A DNA stretch of 18,464 bases. Origin: GCA-002862325 sp036339295. Its GTDB lineage: Bacteria > Planctomycetota > Phycisphaerae > Phycisphaerales > SM1A02. The position numbers were made by a program, and so were the translations under genes. Position 1 is the stretch's first letter; each line of letters starts with the position of its first letter. The stretch lies in NCBI GenBank assembly GCA_036339295.1, contig JAYZBK010000055.1:1-18464 (forward strand), written 5' to 3'. Below, piece by piece: positions 1-7,261 of the stretch. The notes under the pieces are model-generated. The model saw nothing but the letters and a program-made list of their open reading frames with translations. It made no database searches and was not told the DNA's origin.

Positions 1-472
1 TGGGGTGGCCGATGAACACGATGGTGTTCCGGTCGTCGACGATGAAGGCGCTGGGGATGCCCTTCTGCCCCGCGGCCTCGAACCAGGCTCGCTTGACGCC
101 GCCGTCGATCGCCACGGGGTACGACATGCGGTCGCCCTGGCTTCGGACGAACTGCTTCACCTTGCCGACCGACTTGGTCTCGTCGCTCACGCCGATGATC
201 GTGAGGCCGTCGTCCTTGTACTTCTTGTAGAGGTCGTTGAGGTGCGGGATCGACCGCTTGCAGGGGCCGCACCAGGTGGCCCAGAACTCGACGATGTAGG
301 GCTTGCCCTCGCCGACCGAGGTCTCGCCCTGGATCCACTCCTGGATCTCCACCTCCGGGGCGGTGTCACCGACCTTCAGGTCGTTGGCGAACGAGCCCGC
401 CGCCAGCGATGCGGCGAAGAGGACGGCGAGGAGTCGGGCGGCGATGTGGTCGGGTCGGTGGCGTGCACACAT
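1..472 (-). CDS. TlpA/ResA-like thioredoxin-fold protein, secreted (3' end outside window)
   Basis: The reading frame runs from an ATG at 472 leftwards through the window edge without a stop (157 codons visible). The N-terminus has a hydrophobic segment (LLAVLFAASLAAG, about residues 14-26) followed by a likely SFA/N signal-peptidase site, so the protein should be exported. The redox motif W-C68-G-P-C71 follows a FWAT strand, and a cis-proline motif (GIPSAF) lies near the truncated end. Both are hallmarks of the TlpA/ResA/AhpC-TSA thioredoxin fold. Proteins of this family act as thiol-disulfide oxidoreductases outside the cytoplasm, for example in cytochrome c maturation; many planctomycete paralogues have unknown substrates, so no specific role is claimed. 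It lies 126 bp downstream of pgk on the same strand and has its own possible promoter. Only a weak GGAA lies upstream of the start. Confidence 0.87.
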   Translation of the reverse strand, partial: MCARHRPDHIAARLLAVLFAASLAAGSFANDLKVGDTAPEVEIQEWIQGETSVGEGKPYIVEFWATWCGPCKRSIPHLNDLYKKYKDDGLTIIGVSDETKSVGKVKQFVRSQGDRMSYPVAIDGGVKRAWFEAAGQKGIPSAFIVDDRNTIVFIGHP

Positions 473-549
473 GGTCTTGGGGTTCCGTCGGCCCGCGGAC
501 GGGCGGTTGGATGGACGTCGGGCTCGGCCCCCCGGGCCCGCTCCCTTCC

Positions 550-555
550 AGCGTA
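550..555 (-). promoter_or_regulatory. Possible -10 box (TACGCT) for the thioredoxin gene
   Basis: On the minus strand TACGCT lies about 77 nt before the ATG at 472, between pgk and the thioredoxin gene. It fits the TANNNT pattern seen before most genes here, but no convincing -35 is visible. Confidence 0.3.
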
Positions 556-598
556 TCCGCCTCGCGTACCCGCGGCCAGAGTTCGCCGTGGCATCGAT

Positions 599-1819
599 TC
601 AGGTGGCGTCGAGCGCCTCGACCGCCGGCATGGGGCCGCCCTCGAGCATCGTCAGGCTGGCGCCGCCACCGGTCGAGACGTGGGAGACCCGCTCGCCGAA
701 GCCCATGCCCTGGACCGCCGAGGCGGTGTCGCCCCCGCCCACGATGGTGGTGCCGCCGGCCTCGGTCGCCGCCGCGAGGGCTTCCGCGACCGTCCGGGTC
801 CCCTGGTCGAAGGGGGCGACCTCGAAGAGGCCCATGGGACCGTTCCAGACCACGGTCCTGGCGGCACGCACCGTCTCCGCGAATCGCTCGGCGGATTCCG
901 GCCCGATGTCGAGTCCCATCATGTCGTCCGGGATCTCGGTGCCGGAGATCGAGGTCGGCGTCCCGGCCTTCGGCTCGGCTCCGCAGACGAAGTCGTTCGG
1001 CAGGAGCAGCGTGGTGGAGCTGGCCGCGACCTCCTCGATCATCCTCCCGGCCTCCTCGACCATGTCCGACTCGACGAGGCTTCGTCCGACGGCGCAGCCC
1101 TTCGCCTTCAGGAGGGTGAACGCCATCGCCCCGCCGACGACGAGCGTGTCCACGACGCCGGCGAGTCGCCGGATCGTCTTCAGCTTGTCGGAGACCTTCG
1201 CGCCGCCGAGGATCGCCACGAAGGGGCGTTCGGGGGCGGCGATCGTCTCGCCGAGGTAGCGAAGCTCCCGCTCGAGCAGCCGGCCGGCGACGCACGGGCG
1301 ATCGCCCATCGCGGTCGGCGTGGCCACCATCGAGGCGTCGGAACGATGCGCCGTGCCGAAGGCGTCGTTGCAGTAGGCGTCGACGCCCGCGACGAGGATC
1401 CCGGCGAACGACGCGTCGCCCTTCTTCTCCCCGGGATGGAATCGGAGGTTCTCGAGCAGGACGACGTCGCCGTCGGCCATGCCCGCGACCGCTCGTCGGG
1501 CGTCGTCGTCGGTGCAGTCGTTGCTCGGGAACGCGACGGGGCGGCCGAGAAGCTCGGCGAGCCGCGTGGCCGCGGGCTCGAGGGAGAACTCCGGTTCGTG
1601 GCCCTTGCCCCCGGGCCGGCCGAGATGGCTCATCAGCACCACGCGACCGCCGCGTTCGAGGATCGACTCGATGGTCGGCAGGGCCGCGCGGATCCGGGTG
1701 TCGTCGGCGATCGAGCCTTCCTGCAGGGGGACGTTGAAGTCCACGCGGACCAGGACGGTGGCGTGGGCGACGTCGACCTGGTCGATGGTGCGGCGGGCCT
1801 GGTGGGCGAGGGTGCTCAT
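599..1819 (-). CDS. pgk: Phosphoglycerate kinase
   Basis: This 406-residue protein is the normal size for bacterial Pgk. It transfers the acyl-phosphate of 1,3-bisphosphoglycerate to ADP in cytosolic glycolysis, and the reverse in gluconeogenesis. Family motifs appear in order: R25-VDFNVP substrate loop, SHLGRP (about 65-70), LLENLRFHPGE, the NDAFGTAHR hinge segment, FVAILGGAKVSDKL, a TVVWNGPMG(L)FE nucleotide-binding motif and GGGDTA near the C-terminus. The start at 1819 is supported by AGGAG at 1833-1829 on the minus strand, 9 nt upstream, and by a TATCAT box 50 nt upstream. No other glycolytic gene (gap, tpi) is next to it. It is divergent from miaA, with promoters that appear to overlap. 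Identification is secure. Confidence 0.98.
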   Translation of the reverse strand: MSTLAHQARRTIDQVDVAHATVLVRVDFNVPLQEGSIADDTRIRAALPTIESILERGGRVVLMSHLGRPGGKGHEPEFSLEPAATRLAELLGRPVAFPSNDCTDDDARRAVAGMADGDVVLLENLRFHPGEKKGDASFAGILVAGVDAYCNDAFGTAHRSDASMVATPTAMGDRPCVAGRLLERELRYLGETIAAPERPFVAILGGAKVSDKLKTIRRLAGVVDTLVVGGAMAFTLLKAKGCAVGRSLVESDMVEEAGRMIEEVAASSTTLLLPNDFVCGAEPKAGTPTSISGTEIPDDMMGLDIGPESAERFAETVRAARTVVWNGPMGLFEVAPFDQGTRTVAEALAAATEAGGTTIVGGGDTASAVQGMGFGERVSHVSTGGGASLTMLEGGPMPAVEALDAT

Positions 1820-1869
1820 GCGTCGAAACTCCTGGAGGGACCGCGACCGTCGAGGTCGGGCGGGCCGAG

Positions 1870-1875
1870 ATGATA
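1870..1875 (-). promoter_or_regulatory. Predicted -10 box (TATCAT) of pgk
   Basis: TATCAT on the minus strand lies about 50 nt before the pgk start, predicting a leader of about 43 nt that carries the AGGAG ribosome-binding site at 1833-1829. The box occupies the position where the -35 of the divergent miaA promoter would lie. Confidence 0.5.
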
Positions 1876-1892
1876 GCGGTCGAGGAAGCCGC

Positions 1893-1898
1893 TACCTT
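1893..1898 (+). promoter_or_regulatory. Predicted -10 box (TACCTT), leaderless promoter of miaA
   Basis: TACCTT ends 6 nt before the GTG at 1905, so transcription would begin at or next to the start codon. No Shine-Dalgarno can exist on such a transcript. The same 6-nt spacing recurs at three other genes in the window. Confidence 0.5.
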
Positions 1899-1904
1899 TC
1901 CGGC

Positions 1905-2855
1905 GTGACGGATGCCCCCGATCATCCCGGGACCGGCGACGTGCTCCTCCTCGGCCCGACGGCCGGGGGCAAGACGGCGCTCGCCATCGCGCTGGCAAGA
2001 TCGCTGCCCGGCGGGGGCGAGTGCATCGTCGCCGACTCGATGCAGGTCTATCGAGGGATGGCGATCGGGACCGCCCAGCCCACGCCCTCGGAGCTGGCCG
2101 CGGTGCCGCATCACCTCTGCGGCACGGTCGAGCCGTCCGGGGAGGCGTTCACGGTGCGGGACTGGCTCGATCGAGCGAACGATGCGGCCGAGGGCATCCG
2201 GTCGAGGCGGCGAACACCGATCCTCGTCGGCGGCACCAACCTGTACGCCCGGGCCTGGCTCGAGGGCGTGTTCGACGGGCCGGGTCGGGACGACGGGCTT
2301 CGCGCGGAACTGGAGGCCCTGTCGTCGGACGCACTCGCCGCTCGGCTTCGAGCGGTCGACCTCCCGGCCGCGGAGCGGATCCACCGGACCGACCGACGCC
2401 GGATGATCCGGGCGATCGAGGTCGAGGCGGTGAGCGGGCGGCGCCTGTCGGATCACCAGGCCGAATGGGGTGATTCCATCCAGGGCCGGGACGGGGTTCG
2501 AGTGCTGGTCCTCGACTGGCCCACGGAGGCCCTCAACCGTCGGATCAACCAGCGGGTCGGGGCGATGATGGAATCGGGCTTCCTCGGCGAGGTCCGGGCG
2601 TTGCGGGAGGCCGGGGGCCTCGGAACCCAGGCGATCGAGGCGGTCGGGTACCGGGAGCTCCTCGGGCACCTCGAGGGTCGGATCGGACTCGACGAGGCGG
2701 TCGAGCAGATCAAGATCCGCACCCGGCGATACGGCAAGCAGCAGCGGACCTGGCTCCGTCGTTTCCTCGCGGTCCCGGGGACGGTCCGGCTCGATCCGGT
2801 CGACCGGAGCCCGGAGGAACTCGCCGCATCGGCGATCGAGGCCCTTGGGGCCTGA
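1905..2855 (+). CDS. miaA: tRNA dimethylallyltransferase (MiaA)
   Basis: This 316-residue protein matches the usual MiaA length of about 300-315. It transfers the dimethylallyl group of DMAPP to N6 of A37 in tRNAs reading UNN codons. Visible features are the P-loop GPTAGGKT at residues 17-24, the D44-SMQVY(RG)M substrate motif, GTAQPTPSEL, the GGTNLY motif, HRTDRRRMIRAIE and a C-terminal QIKIRTRRYGKQQ-T-W stretch typical of tRNA binding. The reading frame is open further upstream, but the GTG at 1905 places the P-loop at its normal distance from the N-terminus and sits 6 nt after a TANNNT box. Its substrate DMAPP is made by the MEP pathway, two enzymes of which (Dxs, IspG) are encoded in this window. 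It is divergent from pgk. Confidence 0.96.
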   Translation: MTDAPDHPGTGDVLLLGPTAGGKTALAIALARSLPGGGECIVADSMQVYRGMAIGTAQPTPSELAAVPHHLCGTVEPSGEAFTVRDWLDRANDAAEGIRSRRRTPILVGGTNLYARAWLEGVFDGPGRDDGLRAELEALSSDALAARLRAVDLPAAERIHRTDRRRMIRAIEVEAVSGRRLSDHQAEWGDSIQGRDGVRVLVLDWPTEALNRRINQRVGAMMESGFLGEVRALREAGGLGTQAIEAVGYRELLGHLEGRIGLDEAVEQIKIRTRRYGKQQRTWLRRFLAVPGTVRLDPVDRSPEELAASAIEALGA

Positions 2856-2899
2856 GCCGCCCTTGCTTGGGTTATCGGCCTCTTTGGTCGGCCCCGGGC

Positions 2900-2929
2900 T
2901 TGACGAAACCGATCCGAACTTCTTTCAAT
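2900..2929 (+). promoter_or_regulatory. Predicted topA promoter (TTGACG - 18 bp - TTCAAT)
   Basis: TTGACG at 2900-2905 matches five of six positions of the -35 consensus, and TTCAAT at 2924-2929 matches four of six of the -10 at an 18-bp spacing. An in-frame ATG at 2928 overlaps this -10, which argues that the true start is the ATG at 3030. This is the only recognisable -35-like element I found in the window. Confidence 0.45.
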
Positions 2930-3029
2930 GCCGCCCCGCCAGCCGACCGATCGGGCCTTGACCGGCCTCTCCGGCGGGGGCTCGCCGGACCGCGAGTCTC
3001 GAGGCGACGTGTCGCGACCCAGGATCCTC

Positions 3030-5765
3030 ATGGCCAAGAAGTCCACATCCAAGAAGTCCGCGGGCAAGAAGGCCGCGTCCAAGAAGTCGGCCTCCAAGAA
3101 GGCGGCGACCAAGAAGTCGACGGCCAGGAAGTCGACGGGACGCAGGAAGGCCGCCGCCTCGACCGCGTCGGCCGCGGGCAAGCAGCTGGTGATCGTCGAA
3201 AGCCCGGCGAAGGCCAAGACGATCAACCGCTATCTCGGCCCGGACTTCGTGGTCACCGCCTCGGTCGGTCACATCCGGGATCTCCCGAGCAAGGCCCCGA
3301 AGGGATCGAAGCAGCCGGTCCCCGGCGTCGACCTCGAGAACGACTTCGAGCCGAGCTACGAGGTCCTCACCGAGAAGAAGAAGACCGTCACCGATCTCCG
3401 CAAGGCCGCCAAGGGGGCGAGCCAGATCTGGTTCGCGACCGACCTCGACCGCGAGGGCGAGGCGATCGCGTGGCACCTGGCGAACATCCTCGGGGTCGAG
3501 CCCTCCCAGGCGAAGCGGGTGGTCTTCAACGCGATCACGAAGAGCGAGATCGAGCGGGCCTTCGACCATCCGCATCCGATCGACGAGTACAAGGTCAACG
3601 CCCAGCAGGCGCGGCGGATCCTCGACCGCATCGTCGGGTACCAGGCGTCCCCCCTGCTCTGGAAGAAGATCACCCGCGGGCTTTCCGCCGGCCGGGTGCA
3701 GTCGGTCGCCACCCGGCTGATCGTCGAACGAGAGCGCGAGATCGACGCCTTCGTCCCGGACGAGAGCTGGGAGGTGGGCGTCAAGCTCGCCCTCGACCCG
3801 GCCGCCGCGCCGGGACTCGCCGAGGCGTGGTCCGCCTACATGTCGGAGCTCGACGATCGGGGCCGTCCCCCGTCGATCAAGCGGCAGAACCAGTGGCTCT
3901 CCGACGAGGGTGGCCTCCGAACCGAGCTGGTCGAGCTCGGTGGCGAGAAGTTCGAGCTGGGCTGCACGAAGGACGCGATCGTCGACCTCTCCGACCGGAT
4001 CGTCGAGATCGCGGGGGCCGTCGGCCTCGAGACCGCCGAGGTGGACACGGTCGAGGACCCCGACGGCAAGGGGCCCGCCCGGCACGTCCGGACCGTCCGG
4101 GGTTCGATCGCCGAGGGCGTCCGCTACGCGGTCGACTCGGTCGAGACGACTCGACGCTCCTCGCGGCCGTTCGCGCCGTACATCACGAGCACGCTCCAGG
4201 TCGCGGCCAGCAACGTGCTCGGCTACACCGCCGACCGGACGATGCGGATCGCCCAGCAGCTCTACCAGGGCCTCGAGGTCAGGGGCGAGGGCCAGGTCGG
4301 TCTCATCACCTACATGCGAACCGACTCGACCCATCTCTCCGGGGATGCGATCGCGATGGCTCGCGAGTACATCGGCGACCGGCACGGCGAGAAGTACCTG
4401 CCCGGGAAGCCCCGCTTCTACGGCTCGAGCAACAAGGACGCCCAGGAGGCCCACGAGGCGATCCGGCCGACCGATCCGCGGCGGACACCGGATTCGGTCG
4501 CCTCGGCGCTGAGCGAGGAGCAGCTCAAGCTCTACCGCCTCATCTGGAACCGGTTCGTGGCGTGCCAGATGACCGACGCCCAGTGGGACTCGACCGCGGT
4601 CCGGTTCCGGCGATCCGACGTCGACACCGGGGCGGTCCTCAAGGCGACCGGTCGCGTCCTCGCCTTCGACGGGTGGACCCGGGTCGGTGGCGTCGCGGCG
4701 AGCGACGAGCAGGTCCTGCCCTCGTTCGAGAAGGGTTCCGAGACCGCCCCGTTCGCGATCGAGCCTCGGCAGAAGTTCAGTTCGCCCCCCGCCCGCTACA
4801 ACGACGGCTCGCTCGTCAAGAAGCTCGAGGACGAGGGCATCGGTCGTCCCTCGACCTACGCCTCGATCATCAAGGTCATCCAGGACCGCGGCTACGTCGA
4901 GAAGGTCGGCAAGGCGTTCCACGCCACCGACGTCGGCGAGGTCGTCACCGACTTCATGATCGAGGCGTTCCCGCGACTCATGGACTTCGGCTACACCCGC
5001 GACCTCGAGACGCGGCTCGACGCGATCGAGGAGGAGCACGTCCCCTGGAAGGACATGCTCCGCGACTTCCACGGACGGTTCAGCGAGGCGCTCGAGCGGG
5101 CCCACGAGGAGATCCCGCACGCCAAGAGCGTCAAGAAGCCGGCCCCCTACGCCTGCCCCAAGTGCGGTTCGCAGACGTGCTACCAGTTCGGCAAGAACGG
5201 GTACTTCCTCAGCTGCACCAGCTATCCCGACTGCGACTACGCCGCGCCGATCGACCGGGCGGGGCGTCCGCTGCTGCCGGAGATGGTCGACATCAAGTGT
5301 CCCGAGGACGGGGCGCAGATGATCCTCCGCACGGGTCGCTTCGGGAAGTTCCTGGCGAGCCCGAACTACCCCGAGACGAAGTTCGTGCTGAACCTCGACA
5401 AGAAGGAGTGCCTGAAGTTCAAGGCGCCCCCGCCGCTGGTCACCGACCTCGAGTGCCCCAAGTGCGAGTCGAAGCCGCTGAACCTCCGCGACGGCAAGCG
5501 GGGCCCGTGGCTCGGGTGCTCGGGCTTCCCCAAGTGCCGGGGCCGGGAGAGCTTCGCGAAGCTCGACGAGCCGCTCCGGGAGCAGCTCGAGAAGGAGCTC
5601 GCGAAGCACATGAAGGCCCATCCCATGCCGGTCATCACCCGGATGGACGGCACGCCGATCGAGGAGGGCACCCCCATCGCCGACCTCGTGGTGCCCGGGC
5701 TCATCGCCGACCTCCCGATCCACCCCGACGCGGTGGTCGACGTGGATTCGCGGAAGGCCGGCTGA
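3030..5765 (+). CDS. topA: DNA topoisomerase I (type IA) with lysine-rich N-terminal extension
   Basis: This 911-residue type IA topoisomerase relaxes negative supercoils by transient cleavage of one strand through a 5'-phosphotyrosine. After a lysine-rich N-terminus (residues 2-41) comes the TOPRIM domain, with LVIVE57-SPAKAKTI and the acidic triad T-D138-L-D140-R-E142-GE. The catalytic tyrosine is in ITY428-MRTDS, followed by AQEAHEAIRPTD and a DEGIGRPSTYA motif. The C-terminus has three topoisomerase zinc-ribbon units: the first (CPKC...CTSYPDC) and third (CPKC...CSGFPKC) keep four cysteines, while the middle one has lost most of them and is degenerate. The ATG at 3030 has AGGA 5 nt upstream. 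A longer start at 2928 is possible but overlaps the predicted -10. It converges with the MFS gene, 21 bp away. Confidence 0.96.
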   Translation: MAKKSTSKKSAGKKAASKKSASKKAATKKSTARKSTGRRKAAASTASAAGKQLVIVESPAKAKTINRYLGPDFVVTASVGHIRDLPSKAPKGSKQPVPGVDLENDFEPSYEVLTEKKKTVTDLRKAAKGASQIWFATDLDREGEAIAWHLANILGVEPSQAKRVVFNAITKSEIERAFDHPHPIDEYKVNAQQARRILDRIVGYQASPLLWKKITRGLSAGRVQSVATRLIVEREREIDAFVPDESWEVGVKLALDPAAAPGLAEAWSAYMSELDDRGRPPSIKRQNQWLSDEGGLRTELVELGGEKFELGCTKDAIVDLSDRIVEIAGAVGLETAEVDTVEDPDGKGPARHVRTVRGSIAEGVRYAVDSVETTRRSSRPFAPYITSTLQVAASNVLGYTADRTMRIAQQLYQGLEVRGEGQVGLITYMRTDSTHLSGDAIAMAREYIGDRHGEKYLPGKPRFYGSSNKDAQEAHEAIRPTDPRRTPDSVASALSEEQLKLYRLIWNRFVACQMTDAQWDSTAVRFRRSDVDTGAVLKATGRVLAFDGWTRVGGVAASDEQVLPSFEKGSETAPFAIEPRQKFSSPPARYNDGSLVKKLEDEGIGRPSTYASIIKVIQDRGYVEKVGKAFHATDVGEVVTDFMIEAFPRLMDFGYTRDLETRLDAIEEEHVPWKDMLRDFHGRFSEALERAHEEIPHAKSVKKPAPYACPKCGSQTCYQFGKNGYFLSCTSYPDCDYAAPIDRAGRPLLPEMVDIKCPEDGAQMILRTGRFGKFLASPNYPETKFVLNLDKKECLKFKAPPPLVTDLECPKCESKPLNLRDGKRGPWLGCSGFPKCRGRESFAKLDEPLREQLEKELAKHMKAHPMPVITRMDGTPIEEGTPIADLVVPGLIADLPIHPDAVVDVDSRKAG
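3033..3152 (+). repeat. Lysine-rich pentapeptide repeat at the TopA N-terminus
   Basis: Residues 2-41 form eight near-perfect 5-residue units of the type (A/S/G/T)-K-K-(S/A)-(T/A), with the last two drifting to ARKST and GRRKA. In DNA this is a 15-nt period built on AAGAAG. The composition resembles histone H1-like and mycobacterial HupB tails that bind DNA non-specifically. A DNA-affinity role is an inference. Confidence 0.8.
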
Positions 5766-5786
5766 GGCCGAGTCGGCTTCCCGGGC

Positions 5787-7127
5787 TCAGGCCGCGGCCC
5801 GTTCCGCCAGCGTCTTCGCTCGCGTGGGATACGCCACGAGCATCACCATCATGCAGGCCACCGCCATCCACATCGGGACGCTGAACAGCTTCGCGTAGTC
5901 CATGCCGCCGCCGTCGGGCATCGTGGCCCACGCCCCCACGACCGCGGTCGCGAAGTAGCTGCCGACGATGATGCCGATGCCGACGATGACCAGGTTGAAG
6001 AGGTTCTGGGCGGTCGCCCGCACGTCCGGGGTGGTCTGTTCGTCGACCACCATGAAGGCGACGAAGATGAAGCAGCCGAAGCAGAGGCCGTGCAGGGCGA
6101 CGCCGAACAGGACCGGGAAGAGGTCGGGGGCGTAGGCGAAGATCGCCATGCGGCCCGCGTACGCCGCGAGCCCGATCATGAGCAGCCACTTGCGGCCGAT
6201 GGACTTCGCGAAGAACGGGATCAGGGCCAGCACGAGGATCTCGCTGATCTGGCCGATCGTCATGAGCCCGCCGCCGCCGACCCCGAAGATCTGGTTGACG
6301 AAGTTCGCGAACCTGTCCGCCCCCGCGCTGCCCGCGGCGTTCTGGATGTCGGTCACGAAGTCGCTGGTGAAGACGAAGTAGAACTGGTGGATCATGCTCA
6401 CCGGGACGGCGATGAGGAACAGCGTCAGGAGCGGCTGCAGCCGGATCTCCGCGAGCGCCTCGACCCAGGCGAGCTTCCGGGCCGGGTCCTTCGCCCCGGT
6501 CGGCGGGGTGTGCGGGAGGAAGAGGCAGAAGACGGCCATCACGACCCCGAGGACCGCCGACATGTAGAAGGCCACCGCCCGGCCCGCGTCCTGGGCCGCG
6601 GCGATCTCGTCCGCCGAGCCCTCGGCGGGCGTCGCGAACCGGAGCAGGTACTGGCCGACGAGGATGCCCGCGGCGATCCAGCCGATCGTGCCCCAGAGCC
6701 GGATCGGCCCGAAGTCCCGGTCGCGATCGGCGATGTGGGCGAAGGAGATCGAGTTGGTCAGGGGGATCGTCGGCGCGTAGACGAATCCGTAGACCGCCGA
6801 GATCACGAGGAACGGCACGAAGCCGTCGACGATCGCGAGCAGGAAGACCAGCCCGGCGCCGATGATGTGGCTGCCGGCGAGCAGCTTCTCGGTCGAGAAG
6901 AGCCGGTCGGCGAGCTGGCCGGCGAGGAACGGACCGAAGATGGCACCGACCGCGCCGGCCGAGAGGCAGAGCCCGGTCTCCGACAGGGTGAAGCCTCGAT
7001 ACCCGAGGAGGAACGGATAGAGGATCGGCAGCCAGGCGCCCCAGATGGCGTACTGGAGGAACATCATCACGGACAGCTTGACCTTGACGACACCGTCGGT
7101 CGGGGCGGGGGCTTCGGCCGTGCTCAT
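5787..7127 (-). CDS. MFS transporter, nucleoside:H+ symporter-like (NupG/XapB family)
   Basis: This 446-residue protein is strongly hydrophobic throughout, consistent with about 12 membrane helices. The first helix reads MMFLQYAIWGAWLPIL, very close to the FLQ(F/Y)xIWG(S/A)W signature of the nucleoside:proton symporters NupG and XapB. It is followed by the intracellular loop GQLADRLFSTEK, equivalent to the MFS motif A. RLWGTIGWI in the fifth helix is also typical. Two loops are longer than in NupG (about 418 residues): one rich in Ala/Glu in the central region and one after helix 7 containing NAAGSAGADRF. Substrate cannot be read from the sequence; planctomycetes carry many such paralogues and some may carry sugars or other solutes. 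AGGA at 7140-7137 lies 9 nt before the start. It is divergent from ispG and converges with topA. Confidence 0.88.
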   Translation of the reverse strand: MSTAEAPAPTDGVVKVKLSVMMFLQYAIWGAWLPILYPFLLGYRGFTLSETGLCLSAGAVGAIFGPFLAGQLADRLFSTEKLLAGSHIIGAGLVFLLAIVDGFVPFLVISAVYGFVYAPTIPLTNSISFAHIADRDRDFGPIRLWGTIGWIAAGILVGQYLLRFATPAEGSADEIAAAQDAGRAVAFYMSAVLGVVMAVFCLFLPHTPPTGAKDPARKLAWVEALAEIRLQPLLTLFLIAVPVSMIHQFYFVFTSDFVTDIQNAAGSAGADRFANFVNQIFGVGGGGLMTIGQISEILVLALIPFFAKSIGRKWLLMIGLAAYAGRMAIFAYAPDLFPVLFGVALHGLCFGCFIFVAFMVVDEQTTPDVRATAQNLFNLVIVGIGIIVGSYFATAVVGAWATMPDGGGMDYAKLFSVPMWMAVACMMVMLVAYPTRAKTLAERAAA

Positions 7128-7201
7128 GGGCGTGGTTCCTGGTCTGGTCTTCGAGTGGGAGCCGGATCGCGTCGCTCGCGTGGCCCTCGGGTTCGGCCAA
7201 G

Positions 7202-7207
7202 ATGCTA
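7202..7207 (-). promoter_or_regulatory. Predicted -10 box (TAGCAT) of the MFS gene
   Basis: TAGCAT on the minus strand lies 74 nt before the MFS start, predicting a leader of about 68 nt that carries the AGGA at 7140-7137. It lies 43 bp from the divergent ispG box. Confidence 0.45.
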
Positions 7208-7249
7208 CCGGAGCGGCCCGGGTCGGGTCCGCGGCGGCCCGCCCCCACC

Positions 7250-7255
7250 TACACT
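7250..7255 (+). promoter_or_regulatory. Predicted -10 box (TACACT), leaderless promoter of ispG
   Basis: TACACT ends exactly 6 nt before the ATG at 7262, predicting transcription from the start codon. No -35-like sequence is evident. Confidence 0.5.
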
Positions 7256-7261
7256 GTCGGG

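Noticed and set aside
526..538. Hairpin GGCCC/GGGCC after pgk as its terminator
   Set aside because: It would lie just downstream of the possible promoter of the thioredoxin gene, the stem is only 5 bp with a 3-nt loop, and there is no T-run.
5..1873. A 622-codon open frame on the plus strand opposite pgk
   Set aside because: It is antisense to a clear pgk and arises from the strong GC third-position bias. Its translation is rich in Arg, Gly and Asp with no motif.
2925..5723. A 932-codon open frame on the minus strand, and a 1005-codon plus-strand frame (2867-5884), over topA
   Set aside because: Both are alternative frames of a well-supported topA and their translations are low-complexity and without domains.
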